Shown here: piece by piece, positions 23,543 through 31,484 of the stretch
Position numbering within the stretch: the first letter of the stretch is position 1
Layout of the letters: every line of letters begins with the position of its first letter
NCBI RefSeq assembly: GCF_022049065.2
Contig: NZ_CP095743.1
Span: forward strand, 3,549,001-3,613,000
Direction of reading: 5' to 3'
Source of the DNA: Niallia sp. Man26
GTDB lineage: Bacteria; Bacillota; Bacilli; Bacillales; Cytobacillaceae
DNA: 64,000 nucleotides
Notes under the pieces: model-generated
Database searches by the model: none
What the model was told of the DNA's origin: nothing
What the model saw: only the letters and a program-made list of their open reading frames with translations
Position numbers and translations under genes: made by a program

Positions 23543-23998
23543 CTATTCCTCCTCCAAATCCTTTACATACAGGACGTATACGCCTCTGTCTTCATCGATT
23601 TCTGTTGAAGTTACCTCCATTTGGCCAACATTGGGAATATCAATGATATCCTTCAGTAAAAAGCGAATCACATCAAAGTGGCTTGCGATAGGAATGGAAG
23701 CTAACAATTGATAATTATCTGCTTCACGATGCTTTCTGAACTCGATATGGATGCCTTTGCCTCTGTAGTTCTTTTCATCAAGCACGGTGACATTTCTGCC
23801 TCTGTCCTGGATGACGAGAATTTCCTCATTGCCTGACATCTCATTGCATACAAGCTCATATTGCTGGCCTCTCATGATGAGGTATGTGCATAATTGCCTT
23901 GCATACAGCTCATCTACACCAACATCCCGAACATCATACTCATAAAATGGCTCATAGTTTCCGTTGCCTTTATCAATAAAATACGTCAGTTTTTTCAT
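23543..23998 (-). CDS. Unknown cytosolic protein of the ATP-grasp cluster
   Basis: 151 residues, no signal peptide or membrane helix, mixed alpha/beta composition, acidic C-terminus ending LEEE. Landmarks are 'YARQLCTYLIMRGQQYEL' near residue 35-50 and 'NYRGKGIHIEFRKH' near 82-95. I do not recognise the family. It is packed between the DUF350 gene and the ligase gene, with one base before the latter, so it is likely a partner of the ligase. In enterobacterial yjf clusters other small proteins hold this position. Confidence 0.6.
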   Translation of the reverse strand: MKKLTYFIDKGNGNYEPFYEYDVRDVGVDELYARQLCTYLIMRGQQYELVCNEMSGNEEILVIQDRGRNVTVLDEKNYRGKGIHIEFRKHREADNYQLLASIPIASHFDVIRFLLKDIIDIPNVGQMEVTSTEIDEDRGVYVLYVKDLEEE

Positions 23999-24013
23999 TT
24001 TACAGCTCCCTCA

Positions 24014-24412
24014 TTAATAGGACAGGCATTTTGCCACGATCCAGCCAATTGCAAGAGATAATGAAAACAGCATGACGCCCACTGCCCGATTATCTTCTTT
24101 AATAGCATTGCTGATACTGAAGCGGATTGTAACTACCTCTGCCAATACGAAAACGACAATCTGTGCTACAATTCCGATTGCTCCCCAAATCGCCATATCT
24201 ACCAGTGAAACAGAATATTCAGCTGCTGCTCCTAATACTATTGCCAAGCCGACGACCTTACCGCCGAGGAGCAGTGCCGCACTGACATTTTTCTCTGCAA
24301 TCAGCCTCATTTCATTTATTTTTGGTGTACTTAACATAAATAACAGAATACCGATAACAAGCAGCACGATTGCTACTCCTAAATAAGAACCGAAATTAAG
24401 GTATAAGTTCAC
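24014..24412 (-). CDS. DUF350 membrane protein (YjfL-like)
   Basis: 132 residues with four hydrophobic helices (about 8-28, 42-62, 70-92, 108-130). The pattern 'AEKNVSAALLLGGKVVGLAIVLGAAA' (split) fits DUF350/UPF0719. Family members occur with YgiC/YjfC-type ligases in many bacteria. The role is unknown; a channel or membrane anchor has been suggested by association. AGGGAGTG precedes the start codon. Confidence 0.8.
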   Translation of the reverse strand: MNLYLNFGSYLGVAIVLLVIGILLFMLSTPKINEMRLIAEKNVSAALLLGGKVVGLAIVLGAAAEYSVSLVDMAIWGAIGIVAQIVVFVLAEVVTIRFSISNAIKEDNRAVGVMLFSLSLAIGWIVAKCLSY

Positions 24413-24437
24413 GTTTACACTCCCTTTCTAAAATATA

Positions 24438-24821
24438 TTAGCCGCCATAGCTTTTTTTGCCGCTTCCGAAGCCGCTTGATTTGTTGGTTGAATCACTGCC
24501 ACCGCTCACACTTGAACTGGAGCTGCTTGATTGCTGCTGTTTCTTATAGCTCGTATTTTTAAGCAAAGAAGACTTTGAATTATAATATTTTCCACCGTAG
24601 AAATAATAGCCGTAATATCTGGAATTGCTGTCCTCGCATTCCCAGACACCATCATCTTCATCCCATTCCCAATTGGTGCAGTTTGTATCATCTGGTACTG
24701 GTGGAATATCGCTATTGCTTGATGAACTGCCTGTTGCTGTTCCGCTGCTGCTGCAGCCGGTAATGCCAATAAGGACAGCTGTTGATAAAATCCCTGTCAT
24801 GACTGTTTTTGTTTTCCCCAT
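24438..24821 (-). CDS. Ser/Gly-rich lipoprotein of the ATP-grasp cluster
   Basis: 127 residues from the ATG at 24821 with GGGGTG upstream. The signal peptide ends in GITGC, with lipidation at the Cys. Then come a Ser/Thr-rich linker, a small Trp/Cys/Tyr-rich core (two Cys, 'WEWDEDDGVWECED', 'YYGYYFYGGKYY') and a low-complexity Ser/Gln tail ending GSGKKSYGG. It is first in the unit. In gammaproteobacteria the ligase YgiC is paired with the lipoprotein YgiB (DUF1190), so this may be its Gram-positive counterpart. The tail could be what the ligase modifies; that is inference. Confidence 0.7.
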   Translation of the reverse strand: MGKTKTVMTGILSTAVLIGITGCSSSGTATGSSSSNSDIPPVPDDTNCTNWEWDEDDGVWECEDSNSRYYGYYFYGGKYYNSKSSLLKNTSYKKQQQSSSSSSSVSGGSDSTNKSSGFGSGKKSYGG

Positions 24822-24965
24822 GTTAATCACCCCACTCTCATGATGTAACTATACGAATATATCTTCATAAAGATTCTATATTTACAAAAAAATAGTCAAG
24901 TTACCTAATCTATTCCTTTATAATTACTTTACAGCATTTTTTCAATAAAAAAAGGGGTGGCATAC

Positions 24966-25358
24966 ATGAAAGTAAATATTGCGGTTAACCTTCCAATTGA
25001 AAATCATGAAGTTCCTGACCTCAGGGAGGCTGTTGGCTGGGGAAGACGGGATAAGGACTATCCTTCTTTATTAGAGAGATGTAATTTCTGGGCTGGCGGC
25101 AGGGATGAGTTCGGCAAGCTTGTCGCATTTGGCTATGTATGCGGGATGGGCTTGGAACACGGTTATGTGGAGGACATAATGGTCCATCCGAGCAAACAAA
25201 AGCAAGGTATTGGCATGGAACTTGTCACAGCATTGATTGCGGAGGCAAGACAGTTCGGGTTAGGAATTCTGACTGTTTCCTTTGATGAGCATAATGCTAA
25301 CTTTTACAAAACGTCCGGTTTTACGGTATCATCCGGCGGTGTGCTTTACTTGGACTAA
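24966..25358 (+). CDS. GNAT-family N-acetyltransferase
   Basis: 130 residues. The ATG at 24966 has GGGGTGG upstream; a GTG three codons earlier is part of that site. The acetyl-CoA site shows as 'VEDIMVHPSKQKQGIGMELV', with the Q/RxxGxG/A loop in QKQGIG, and the C-terminal 'FYKTSGFTVSSGG' is typical. Small GNATs of this type acetylate amines on small molecules or proteins. Single gene, divergent from the lipoprotein cluster. Substrate unknown. Confidence 0.82.
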   Translation: MKVNIAVNLPIENHEVPDLREAVGWGRRDKDYPSLLERCNFWAGGRDEFGKLVAFGYVCGMGLEHGYVEDIMVHPSKQKQGIGMELVTALIAEARQFGLGILTVSFDEHNANFYKTSGFTVSSGGVLYLD

Positions 25359-25360
25359 TA

Positions 25361-25398
25361 AATAATCCTCCAGCTCTTATGGCAGGAGGATTATTTTT
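25361..25398. terminator. Bidirectional intrinsic terminator
   Basis: AATAATCCTCC pairs with GGAGGATTATT and is followed by TTT on the plus strand. It serves the GNAT gene and the convergent oxidoreductase gene, whose last codons it overlaps. Confidence 0.75.
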
Positions 25399-26342
25399 CC
25401 GATGTTTTTTCTGCTTTCCAACAAGCCATGAGCAGCTTGCCCCTCGCTTAATGGAAAGGTAGTTATGGAAGGAAGCAAAAGCTTGCCTTCTGCCATTAGC
25501 TGAAACAGCTCGCCTGCGCGGGTGATTCGGTTTTCCCTGGTAGTTAGGACATTCCACAAGTCTCCACCTGTGAGTGTTTTGCTTGTATCCATCAACATAC
25601 GAGGATCTATGAGCGGTGGATTGCCGCCAGCCATTCCGTAAAATACTACCGTACCGCCTACCTTTACTGCTTCAAAGCTTTGCATTAAAGTTGCTCCGAC
25701 CGCATCATAGACTGCATCCGCTCCCTTAGTATCGGTCAATTCCTGCACGGAAGCTGTCCAATTATCAGCATATGTGAGCGTATGGTCCGCTCCTGCTTTT
25801 TTGGCCGCCTCTGCTTTAAGCGCTGATGACACAATAGCAATCACTTTTGCTCCTTTTATTTTAGCCAATTGAACAAGCAGCTGACCGACACCGCCTGCAG
25901 CTGAATGAATAACCACTGTATCTCCTTGTTGGACAGGGAAACTGTCCGCTACCAAATATTGAGCAGTCAAACCTTGAAGCAGAACAGCCGCTGCGTCTGT
26001 AAAGGCAATATTATCAGGGATTGGGATGGCTTTATGAAATGGGACTGCCACTAATTCGGCATTAGCATAAGGTACATCAGCGAAAGCAATGGAGTCACCA
26101 ATCTTAATTCCCTGCACCTGTTTGCCAACAGCTTCTACAACTCCTGCCCCTTCGTAGCCGAGAATATACGGCGGTTCGCCTTCAAGATGATAATGGCCCT
26201 TTCTTCTGTAAATATCAGCATAATTCAGCCCGATTGCTTTTATCCTTATTAGCACTTCATCTTCCTTCATAACCGGATGAGGCACATCCATATAACGCAA
26301 CACTTCCTTTTGTCCAAATTCCATAAAGCATAATGCCTTCAT
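25377..26342 (-). CDS. Quinone oxidoreductase-like MDR protein
   Basis: 321 residues, zinc-free medium-chain dehydrogenase. 'GLNYADIYRRKGHY', 'LGYEGAGVVEAVG' and the NADPH loop 'HSAAGGVGQLLVQLAKIKG' (split) match quinone oxidoreductases (QOR/zeta-crystallin). They use NADPH to reduce quinones or reactive alkenals. The structural-zinc Cys cluster of true alcohol dehydrogenases is absent. The divergent LysR regulator is its likely controller. Confidence 0.87.
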   Translation of the reverse strand: MKALCFMEFGQKEVLRYMDVPHPVMKEDEVLIRIKAIGLNYADIYRRKGHYHLEGEPPYILGYEGAGVVEAVGKQVQGIKIGDSIAFADVPYANAELVAVPFHKAIPIPDNIAFTDAAAVLLQGLTAQYLVADSFPVQQGDTVVIHSAAGGVGQLLVQLAKIKGAKVIAIVSSALKAEAAKKAGADHTLTYADNWTASVQELTDTKGADAVYDAVGATLMQSFEAVKVGGTVVFYGMAGGNPPLIDPRMLMDTSKTLTGGDLWNVLTTRENRITRAGELFQLMAEGKLLLPSITTFPLSEGQAAHGLLESRKNIGKIILLP

Positions 26343-26460
26343 TAAAAATCCTCCTTTTAAGTTCTTATTTCCTTATCTTTATTTTATAATGGTAGCATTA
26401 ATCAAAAAAGCTGAATATAACTATTTAAATCATCGATAAAACCGATTTAGAGGTGGGAAT

Positions 26461-27369
26461 ATGGAGATTAAACAGCTAAAAACATTTAAAACTGCAGCAG
26501 AAAATTTAAATTTCACGTTGACTGCCAAGCAGCTCAACTTTGCACAATCGAGTGTGACAGCCCAAATAAAAAGTCTTGAAGCAGAGCTTGGTACTCCGTT
26601 ATTTGAACGGCTCGGCAAGCGGATTGTCTTAACGGATGCAGGAAAAAAATATAAGCAATATGCCGATGAAATAATCAGACTGTCAGAAGAGGCGCATACA
26701 TCTATTAATGAAAAAGCAAGGACAGGCAAAATTATTATTGGTGCGCAAGAAAGCCAATGTACTTACAGGCTGCCGCCGATTTTAAAGACATTTAAGCAGA
26801 AATATCCTGAGGTGAAGGTTATTTTCAAACCTGCCCATTCTGATGAACATGCCAGAGAAGGACTGTTAAAAGGGGAATTGGATGCTGCTTTCATTACCGA
26901 TATCTCCCGGAGTGACACTTATCTGCATACAGTCCGGCTTTTGGAGGAGGAAATGGTGCTCTTTGTCGCCTCTGATCATCCACTAGCTCAATTACAATAT
27001 GTGTCTCCAGAGGAATTAGCACAGGAAACCTTGCTGTTGACAGAGGAAGGCTGCTCTTATCGGACAGCGTTTGAAGAAACATTGGCACTCTCAGGGAATT
27101 ATGCACGCTCCAAGGTGGAATTTTCTAGCATTGAAGCACTTAAGCAATGTGCCCTTTTAGGGATGGGTGCTGCCATATTGCCGTTAATGGCGATAGAAAA
27201 AGAGGCTGAGACTGGTTTAATTAAGAAGCTGGATTGGGGCAATAGTCTTCCATCTATTTATACAAATCTCGCCTGGCACAAAGATAAACATCTGTCGCCA
27301 TTGCTGACAGACTTTATTAAGATCAGCTCTAAGCTTTACTTGTCGGGAGGCAGCATATTGGCGACTTGA
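26461..27369 (+). CDS. LysR-family transcriptional regulator
   Basis: 302 residues. The N-terminal HTH ('FKTAAENLNFTLTAKQLNFAQSSVTAQIKSLE', split) is typical, followed by a periplasmic-binding-protein-like effector domain (about 90-295). It lies divergent from the quinone oxidoreductase with a gap of about 118 bases where the operators should be; LysR proteins usually activate the divergent gene in response to a substrate. AGAGGTGGG precedes the ATG. Confidence 0.88.
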   Translation: MEIKQLKTFKTAAENLNFTLTAKQLNFAQSSVTAQIKSLEAELGTPLFERLGKRIVLTDAGKKYKQYADEIIRLSEEAHTSINEKARTGKIIIGAQESQCTYRLPPILKTFKQKYPEVKVIFKPAHSDEHAREGLLKGELDAAFITDISRSDTYLHTVRLLEEEMVLFVASDHPLAQLQYVSPEELAQETLLLTEEGCSYRTAFEETLALSGNYARSKVEFSSIEALKQCALLGMGAAILPLMAIEKEAETGLIKKLDWGNSLPSIYTNLAWHKDKHLSPLLTDFIKISSKLYLSGGSILAT

Positions 27370-27387
27370 TTTCTTAGCCAATATGCT
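27352..27387 (+). terminator. Possible terminator of the LysR gene
   Basis: AGCATATTGGC and GCCAATATGCT are perfect complements with a 14-base loop. The tail CTCTCCCCTTT is poor in T, so termination would be weak. Confidence 0.45.
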
Positions 27388-27396
27388 CTCTCCCCT

Positions 27397-27909
27397 TTAG
27401 CCAAGCATATATCGCGATTTAAGAAGACCGACATGATGGCGTTCATGGCCAGCAATAATATAGGCAATTGCCTGGACGGTAAACTCGCCATTGTTGGCAA
27501 AGCCTGTTTTCATCCAAGATGCTTTTGGCAAGCCCTTTAACAAAGCAACAGTGGCAGCTCTTACAACAGTCCATTCTGCCAGAAGATCAGCTATCGTTCT
27601 GCTTGAAAAGTTAGATTCTTCCACATACTTTTCATCATCATACCCAGCAAGCGGTGTTTGATCTCCCCTTGCCATTCGCAATATCCGATAGTTCATAATT
27701 CGCTCTGTATCCATCACATGGCCGACAACCTCAAGCACACTCCATTTTCCCTCTGCATAGCGGAAATCAGCCTGCTCTTTTTTTATGTCTGCAAGCAGGT
27801 TCTTCGTGTCATGAAGCTGGCTTTCGAGGATTTCAATGATATTTCCCTCAGGCACAAGGTTAACATAATTACGGTAATGCTCTGGATAATCTGTAATTGC
27901 TGGTTTCAA
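27397..27909 (-). CDS. DinB-family (YfiT-like) metal-dependent protein
   Basis: 170 residues from a TTG at 27909 that has AAAGGAG eight bases upstream; the frame is open to an ATG 22 codons earlier, but that has no site. It is a four-helix DinB_2 protein with the metal-binding histidines in 'EVVGHVMDTERI' and 'AGHERHHVGLL'. Members are putative metal-dependent hydrolases or bacillithiol-type S-transferases. This one is closest in layout to 'DinB family protein' entries of Bacillus. Single gene, function not fixed. Confidence 0.8.
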   Translation of the reverse strand: MKPAITDYPEHYRNYVNLVPEGNIIEILESQLHDTKNLLADIKKEQADFRYAEGKWSVLEVVGHVMDTERIMNYRILRMARGDQTPLAGYDDEKYVEESNFSSRTIADLLAEWTVVRAATVALLKGLPKASWMKTGFANNGEFTVQAIAYIIAGHERHHVGLLKSRYMLG

Positions 27910-28129
27910 CTTTGTCACTCCTTTTTTAGTGTCTCTTAATTGATTCTGCTTTATTTCCAGTTTTTCCTTCTTCATTAATTTCAGGATACTGCTTTATAAA
28001 ATAATTGCAGCAAAAAATAGTATGCATTACTAGTGTTAAATTTTATTGAATAAATATGGTAAAAGTACAGCTTTATCTATACACTAAGCTTATTAAATTA
28101 CGAGTTACCATAGGGAGAGTGTAAGTCGA

Positions 28130-28552
28130 TTGAAAAGAGTAGATGTTGTTTATGTTTTGCTGTTTGATGATGAAAAAAAACATGTCTTAATGGTGCAAAA
28201 CAGCGGCAGCAATGGTCCTTACTGGACATTGCCAGGCGGGGCTGTTGAACAGGGCGAAACTCTCATGGATGCGGCTGTCCGAGAGGTAGCGGAAGAAACA
28301 GGATTAGAGGTTGAGGTAGGCGGAATTTCTTCAATTACAGAAAAATTTTTTCCAGACAGAGGTCACCATGCTGTCTTTTTCACCTTTTACGGAAAAATTA
28401 TGAGCGGGAAATTAGCTATACAGCAGCCTGAAGAGATTGAAGCTATCGCTTGGATGGAGCTAAAGGAAGCAGAGCAGTATATATTCCTTAAAGAGCAACA
28501 AGGATTGGACCAAGAGGAAGTATCTGTGCCATATTTACTTTTCCAACCATAA
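28130..28552 (+). CDS. NUDIX hydrolase
   Basis: 140 residues with a TTG start and AGGGAGAG upstream. The NUDIX box is complete: '[24 protein letters not shown]' (positions about 36-59) with GX5EX7REVXEEXGL. NUDIX enzymes cleave X-linked nucleoside diphosphates or oxidised nucleotides using Mg2+. The box alone does not give the substrate. Single gene ending in a terminator shared with the convergent GIY-YIG gene. Confidence 0.88.
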   Translation: MKRVDVVYVLLFDDEKKHVLMVQNSGSNGPYWTLPGGAVEQGETLMDAAVREVAEETGLEVEVGGISSITEKFFPDRGHHAVFFTFYGKIMSGKLAIQQPEEIEAIAWMELKEAEQYIFLKEQQGLDQEEVSVPYLLFQP

Positions 28553-28556
28553 AAAA

Positions 28557-28575
28557 AGGATGGGCATCCCATCCT
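28557..28575. terminator. Bidirectional intrinsic terminator
   Basis: AGGATGGG-CAT-CCCATCCT with an A run on one side, placed between convergent genes. On the minus strand it is followed by seven T. Confidence 0.8.
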
Positions 28576-28576
28576 C

Positions 28577-28918
28577 TTAATTATAGCCTCTTTCTCCAAA
28601 CGGCTGCAGCTCTGCTAGCCATTTTTCCTCCAGCTTGCCTAGTTCTTCTTTTTCATTGAAATATGGATCGTTCTTTTTCTTTAAGACTTCCAGCACCTCA
28701 AATGTGAAGGCATCCTTTCCATATTCCTTCCACTCAGCTGCTAACCCATTATTCGTATGTCCACCGTTTTCGAGTGTGAATTTCACACCGTTTAATGTTT
28801 TCAGATTTCGTGTGCTTCCAACAAATAGCTTGCCATTTTCACGATTTTTAATGAGATAGATACCTGCTTCGACTGGTGTTTCTTTATATAATTGCTTTAA
28901 TTCCTTTTTCCTGTCCAT
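28577..28918 (-). CDS. GIY-YIG nuclease-family protein
   Basis: 113 residues from the ATG at 28918 with AGGTGAA upstream; the open frame reaches 26 codons further into the DUF2087 gene. The N-terminal pattern 'AGIYLIKNRENGKLFVGSTRNL' is a degenerate GIY-YIG motif (GIYLI...FVGST) followed by the catalytic-type Arg, and Asn/Glu-rich helices follow. Members of this stand-alone group in Bacillaceae are short and of unknown role; nuclease activity is not assured. It is co-directional with, and 20 bases downstream of, a DUF2087 gene. Confidence 0.72.
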   Translation of the reverse strand: MDRKKELKQLYKETPVEAGIYLIKNRENGKLFVGSTRNLKTLNGVKFTLENGGHTNNGLAAEWKEYGKDAFTFEVLEVLKKKNDPYFNEKEELGKLEEKWLAELQPFGERGYN

Positions 28919-28937
28919 TTTATTCACCTGCTTGGCA

Positions 28938-29690
28938 TTATTTTTTGACCCAGTATTCGCTTCCGTCGTCTTTCCTGTCAATAAAGCCGTACTCAATCAG
29001 CAATCTTCGAATTAGTACATAGTCTTCATAGATTGGCTTTAGTAAGTCATTCAGAGCTGTTTCGCTGTATATCACTTCATTATCGATACTTTTCATAATC
29101 TCTCTTAAAATAATCAGCCGCTGCTTTTCTTTTAAAGGGAATTTTTTCAGCTTTGCTTCTGGCTGGTTCTCAAAATATTTGCGAATTGTTTTCTCTTGTT
29201 CTTCCTCTGTGATGTTATAGCGGTCATCCACTTGTTTTGCTGTTTTATGAATAGGTACAAAGCTTGGCGCATGGTCATCTTTTTCCTTTAACAGCTCCAT
29301 CAGTGCAAGAAAGGTTCTTGCCTGCCTTTCCTTTTCCTTCAACACAAAGCGGTGGTGACGAATCGTTGAGGCACTGCCGATTTCAAGCTCCTTCTGTACC
29401 TCTGCATCACTCTTACCTTGATAAAAGAGGCGAAGCAGATTGCTTTGGTGGTCAGTTAGGCCTGTTATTTTTTTATCAAGACTTATTAAATATTCAAAAA
29501 CAGATTGATGGCTTCTTTCAATATGAAGCTTCATAAACTTTTCCGCTTCGTACAGCACATTTCCATCAGGATAGATGATTCCTTTTTCAACTGCTTCACC
29601 GCATAAAAGACAGATAAAAGTGTCCGTTTCCTCGACATATCCCTTTTTTAAGTCTTCTAGGGTTGATTTGCTAAAATAGTCTTCCTTCAT
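28938..29690 (-). CDS. DUF2087 protein with zinc-ribbon-like N-terminus and HTH
   Basis: 250 residues from an ATG with GGAG upstream (a TTG two codons earlier is less likely). Near residue 25 'CLLCGE' and a later His pair suggest a small zinc site. A LuxR/sigma-like helix-turn-helix at about 80-115 ('LTDHQSNLLRLFYQGKSDAEV', split) follows. The C-terminal DUF2087 domain (about 170-250) carries 'LKKFPLKEKQRLIIL' and 'EYGFIDRKDDGSEYW'. The whole looks like a transcriptional regulator. Three copies of TAAACAAAC surround its promoter, and the GIY-YIG gene follows. Confidence 0.75.
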   Translation of the reverse strand: MKEDYFSKSTLEDLKKGYVEETDTFICLLCGEAVEKGIIYPDGNVLYEAEKFMKLHIERSHQSVFEYLISLDKKITGLTDHQSNLLRLFYQGKSDAEVQKELEIGSASTIRHHRFVLKEKERQARTFLALMELLKEKDDHAPSFVPIHKTAKQVDDRYNITEEEQEKTIRKYFENQPEAKLKKFPLKEKQRLIILREIMKSIDNEVIYSETALNDLLKPIYEDYVLIRRLLIEYGFIDRKDDGSEYWVKK

Positions 29691-29751
29691 AAACAAACAC
29701 TCCGTTTAAAAGTTTGTATTTAAACAAACAAATTTTACTTTCGTTTGTTTA
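29690..29751. repeat. Triple TAAACAAAC element at the DUF2087 promoter
   Basis: TAAACAAAC occurs at 29690-29698 and 29721-29729, and inverted (GTTTGTTTA) at 29743-29751. The first two start 31 bases apart, about three helical turns. The last two form a perfect nine-base inverted repeat with a 13-base centre. The first copy begins at the start codon itself. The array is probably bound by the encoded HTH protein. Confidence 0.5.
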
Positions 29752-29789
29752 TATTCTATGCATTTTTAAATTAATTGTCAATAACTCAA

Positions 29790-29827
29790 AAAAGGAGAGG
29801 ATACAGTTCTCTGCATCCTCTCCTTTT
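29790..29827 (-). terminator. Intrinsic terminator of the phosphoesterase unit
   Basis: Minus strand: AAAAGGAGAGGAT pairs with ATCCTCTCCTTTT around an 11-base loop, followed by TTGAG. Confidence 0.75.
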
Positions 29828-29831
29828 AAGG

Positions 29832-30668
29832 CTATTTATTCTTAATAGTAATCTCGACTATTTCCGGGGTGTTAAACACCCTTTGTGGAATAATACTGTT
29901 GCCGAGCCCGCGATTTACAATCATTGCTGTTTCATTTTTTTCAAACATACCTGCAGTATACTTTGGCATAAAGCCTTGGTCAGGTGCGACTAATCCGCCA
30001 ACAAAAGGGATTCTCACCTGGCCGCCATGTGCATGTCCAGACAATACAAGATCGATATCATGCTTTTCATATAAGGAAAATAGCTCAGGTCTATGTGATA
30101 ACAGCAGAACAAAATCCTGCTCTGTCACGCCTTCTAGAGCTACTTTCAGCTCCCCTTCAACTGTTAATGCCGCATCATCGTTTCCGCTGACAGCTGGATC
30201 ATCAACACCTGCGATAAGAAGCGTCGTTCCGTTCATGTGAAGCTTTTCCTTCCGATTATGCAAGATATTAATATTGGCCGCCTTTAACCCTTCCTCCAAC
30301 TGTTCATAACGCCCAGACCAATACTCATGATTTCCAGTAACATAAAAGGTTGGTGCAATTGCTGCAAGCTGCTTCATTAAAGCAAGAGCAGCTTTTTCAT
30401 TATATTTTTTCTGGTCAACAAGATCACCTGTAAATGTAATAATATCAGGTTTGACTGCTTTCACCTTGGTAACGAGCCGCGTCTGATTCTCACCGAATTG
30501 CTTGCTGTGTAAATCAGACAGCTGAACAATTTTCACACCAGCACCAGCTAACTTTTGTGATGTTATGGTATAGCTGCTCCAATCTAGTTTGTTATTTTGG
30601 TAATAAGAAAACAAGGCTGCACAAATGATAAGCCCAGCTGCAAGCAGCAGGTTCCTTTTCTTCATCAT
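29832..30668 (-). CDS. Membrane-anchored metallophosphoesterase (YkuE/YpbG-like)
   Basis: 278 residues with one N-terminal anchor helix (about 6-22) and a calcineurin-like phosphoesterase domain outside the membrane. All metal motifs are visible: 'LSDLHS' (DxH), 'TGDLVD' (GD), 'TGNHEYW' (GNHE), 'LSHRP' and 'SGHAHGGQ' (GHxH). They bind two metal ions and hydrolyse phosphomonoesters or diesters, possibly of lipids or the cell wall. It follows an unknown membrane protein gene by six bases. Confidence 0.88.
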   Translation of the reverse strand: MMKKRNLLLAAGLIICAALFSYYQNNKLDWSSYTITSQKLAGAGVKIVQLSDLHSKQFGENQTRLVTKVKAVKPDIITFTGDLVDQKKYNEKAALALMKQLAAIAPTFYVTGNHEYWSGRYEQLEEGLKAANINILHNRKEKLHMNGTTLLIAGVDDPAVSGNDDAALTVEGELKVALEGVTEQDFVLLLSHRPELFSLYEKHDIDLVLSGHAHGGQVRIPFVGGLVAPDQGFMPKYTAGMFEKNETAMIVNRGLGNSIIPQRVFNTPEIVEITIKNK

Positions 30669-30674
30669 AAACCT

Positions 30675-31403
30675 CTAAGAGTCTTGTGTGCGATTTTGCC
30701 ATTCTACATCAAAACCGCCTCGCAAGCTTTCCCCTTTTACTATTATTGTATAAGTATCGGTTTTATCTATATTCAGCTTGAGCTGACTTGGATTTGTTTT
30801 TATGGAGGAGACAGTTCTGTTTTGTTTATCAACAATATAATAGCTGTATCCGCCGCCATTTTCATTTTTTACCTTTACCGTCACAAGTAGCTCCTCACCC
30901 TTTTTCACTTCAATTGGTATTTCCTTTGCCCCATCAAAGTATAAAAAATAAGCAGAATATGAGTTTTTGCCGACAACCTCATTCCATTCCTTTTTGATTG
31001 TTGTATCTGGTAGGGTAATCAACAAGCACAGGATGGGAAGCACACAAAAGCTGTATCTGAATAGCTTGAGTTTTCTTGCCAAACTCTTCCCGAAATAAAG
31101 CAACAGTGTGCATGCGGCACTAAGCAGGACAGAGACAACAATTGTGTAGCTCGGTTTGAGCAAAAGAAAAAACATAACAGCTGCAGCTGTGTATGCTGGC
31201 AGTGTCCATTTTGGATAGCTTGCAGCAATCTGGCTCACTAAAAAAGAACCAAGAGCTCCGCTGCACCAAAAAAGAAGCCAATAAGATCCACCAACCGTAA
31301 ACGCATACATATTCCAGTCAAAAAACAGGATTAATCCCATATAAAAAACTGCCAAAAACCCTGCACCAGCAATATCACTGAGCAAGCACGCTTTTTTATC
31401 CAT
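30675..31403 (-). CDS. Membrane protein with extracellular domain, unknown
   Basis: 242 residues. Four or five hydrophobic segments in the first 135 residues are followed by a soluble domain (about 140-242) rich in beta-strand patterns ('GEELLVTVKVKNENGGG', 'TYTIIVKGESLRGGF'), probably outside the cell. I do not recognise the family. It lies six bases upstream of the phosphoesterase and is likely co-expressed with it. Confidence 0.6.
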   Translation of the reverse strand: MDKKACLLSDIAGAGFLAVFYMGLILFFDWNMYAFTVGGSYWLLFWCSGALGSFLVSQIAASYPKWTLPAYTAAAVMFFLLLKPSYTIVVSVLLSAACTLLLYFGKSLARKLKLFRYSFCVLPILCLLITLPDTTIKKEWNEVVGKNSYSAYFLYFDGAKEIPIEVKKGEELLVTVKVKNENGGGYSYYIVDKQNRTVSSIKTNPSQLKLNIDKTDTYTIIVKGESLRGGFDVEWQNRTQDS

Positions 31404-31484
31404 TATTATCCTCCTGTCTGCTACTCTACCAATATATTACCAGATTAGGAGGAGAAAGTTCCAATTTTTTCTATTTAACTATTT

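Noticed and set aside
24438..24821. Bacteriocin precursor interpretation of the small Gly-rich protein
   Set aside because: It has a clear lipoprotein signal, and the nearby genes are a DUF350 protein and a glutathionylspermidine-synthase-like ligase, not modification and export genes of a bacteriocin.
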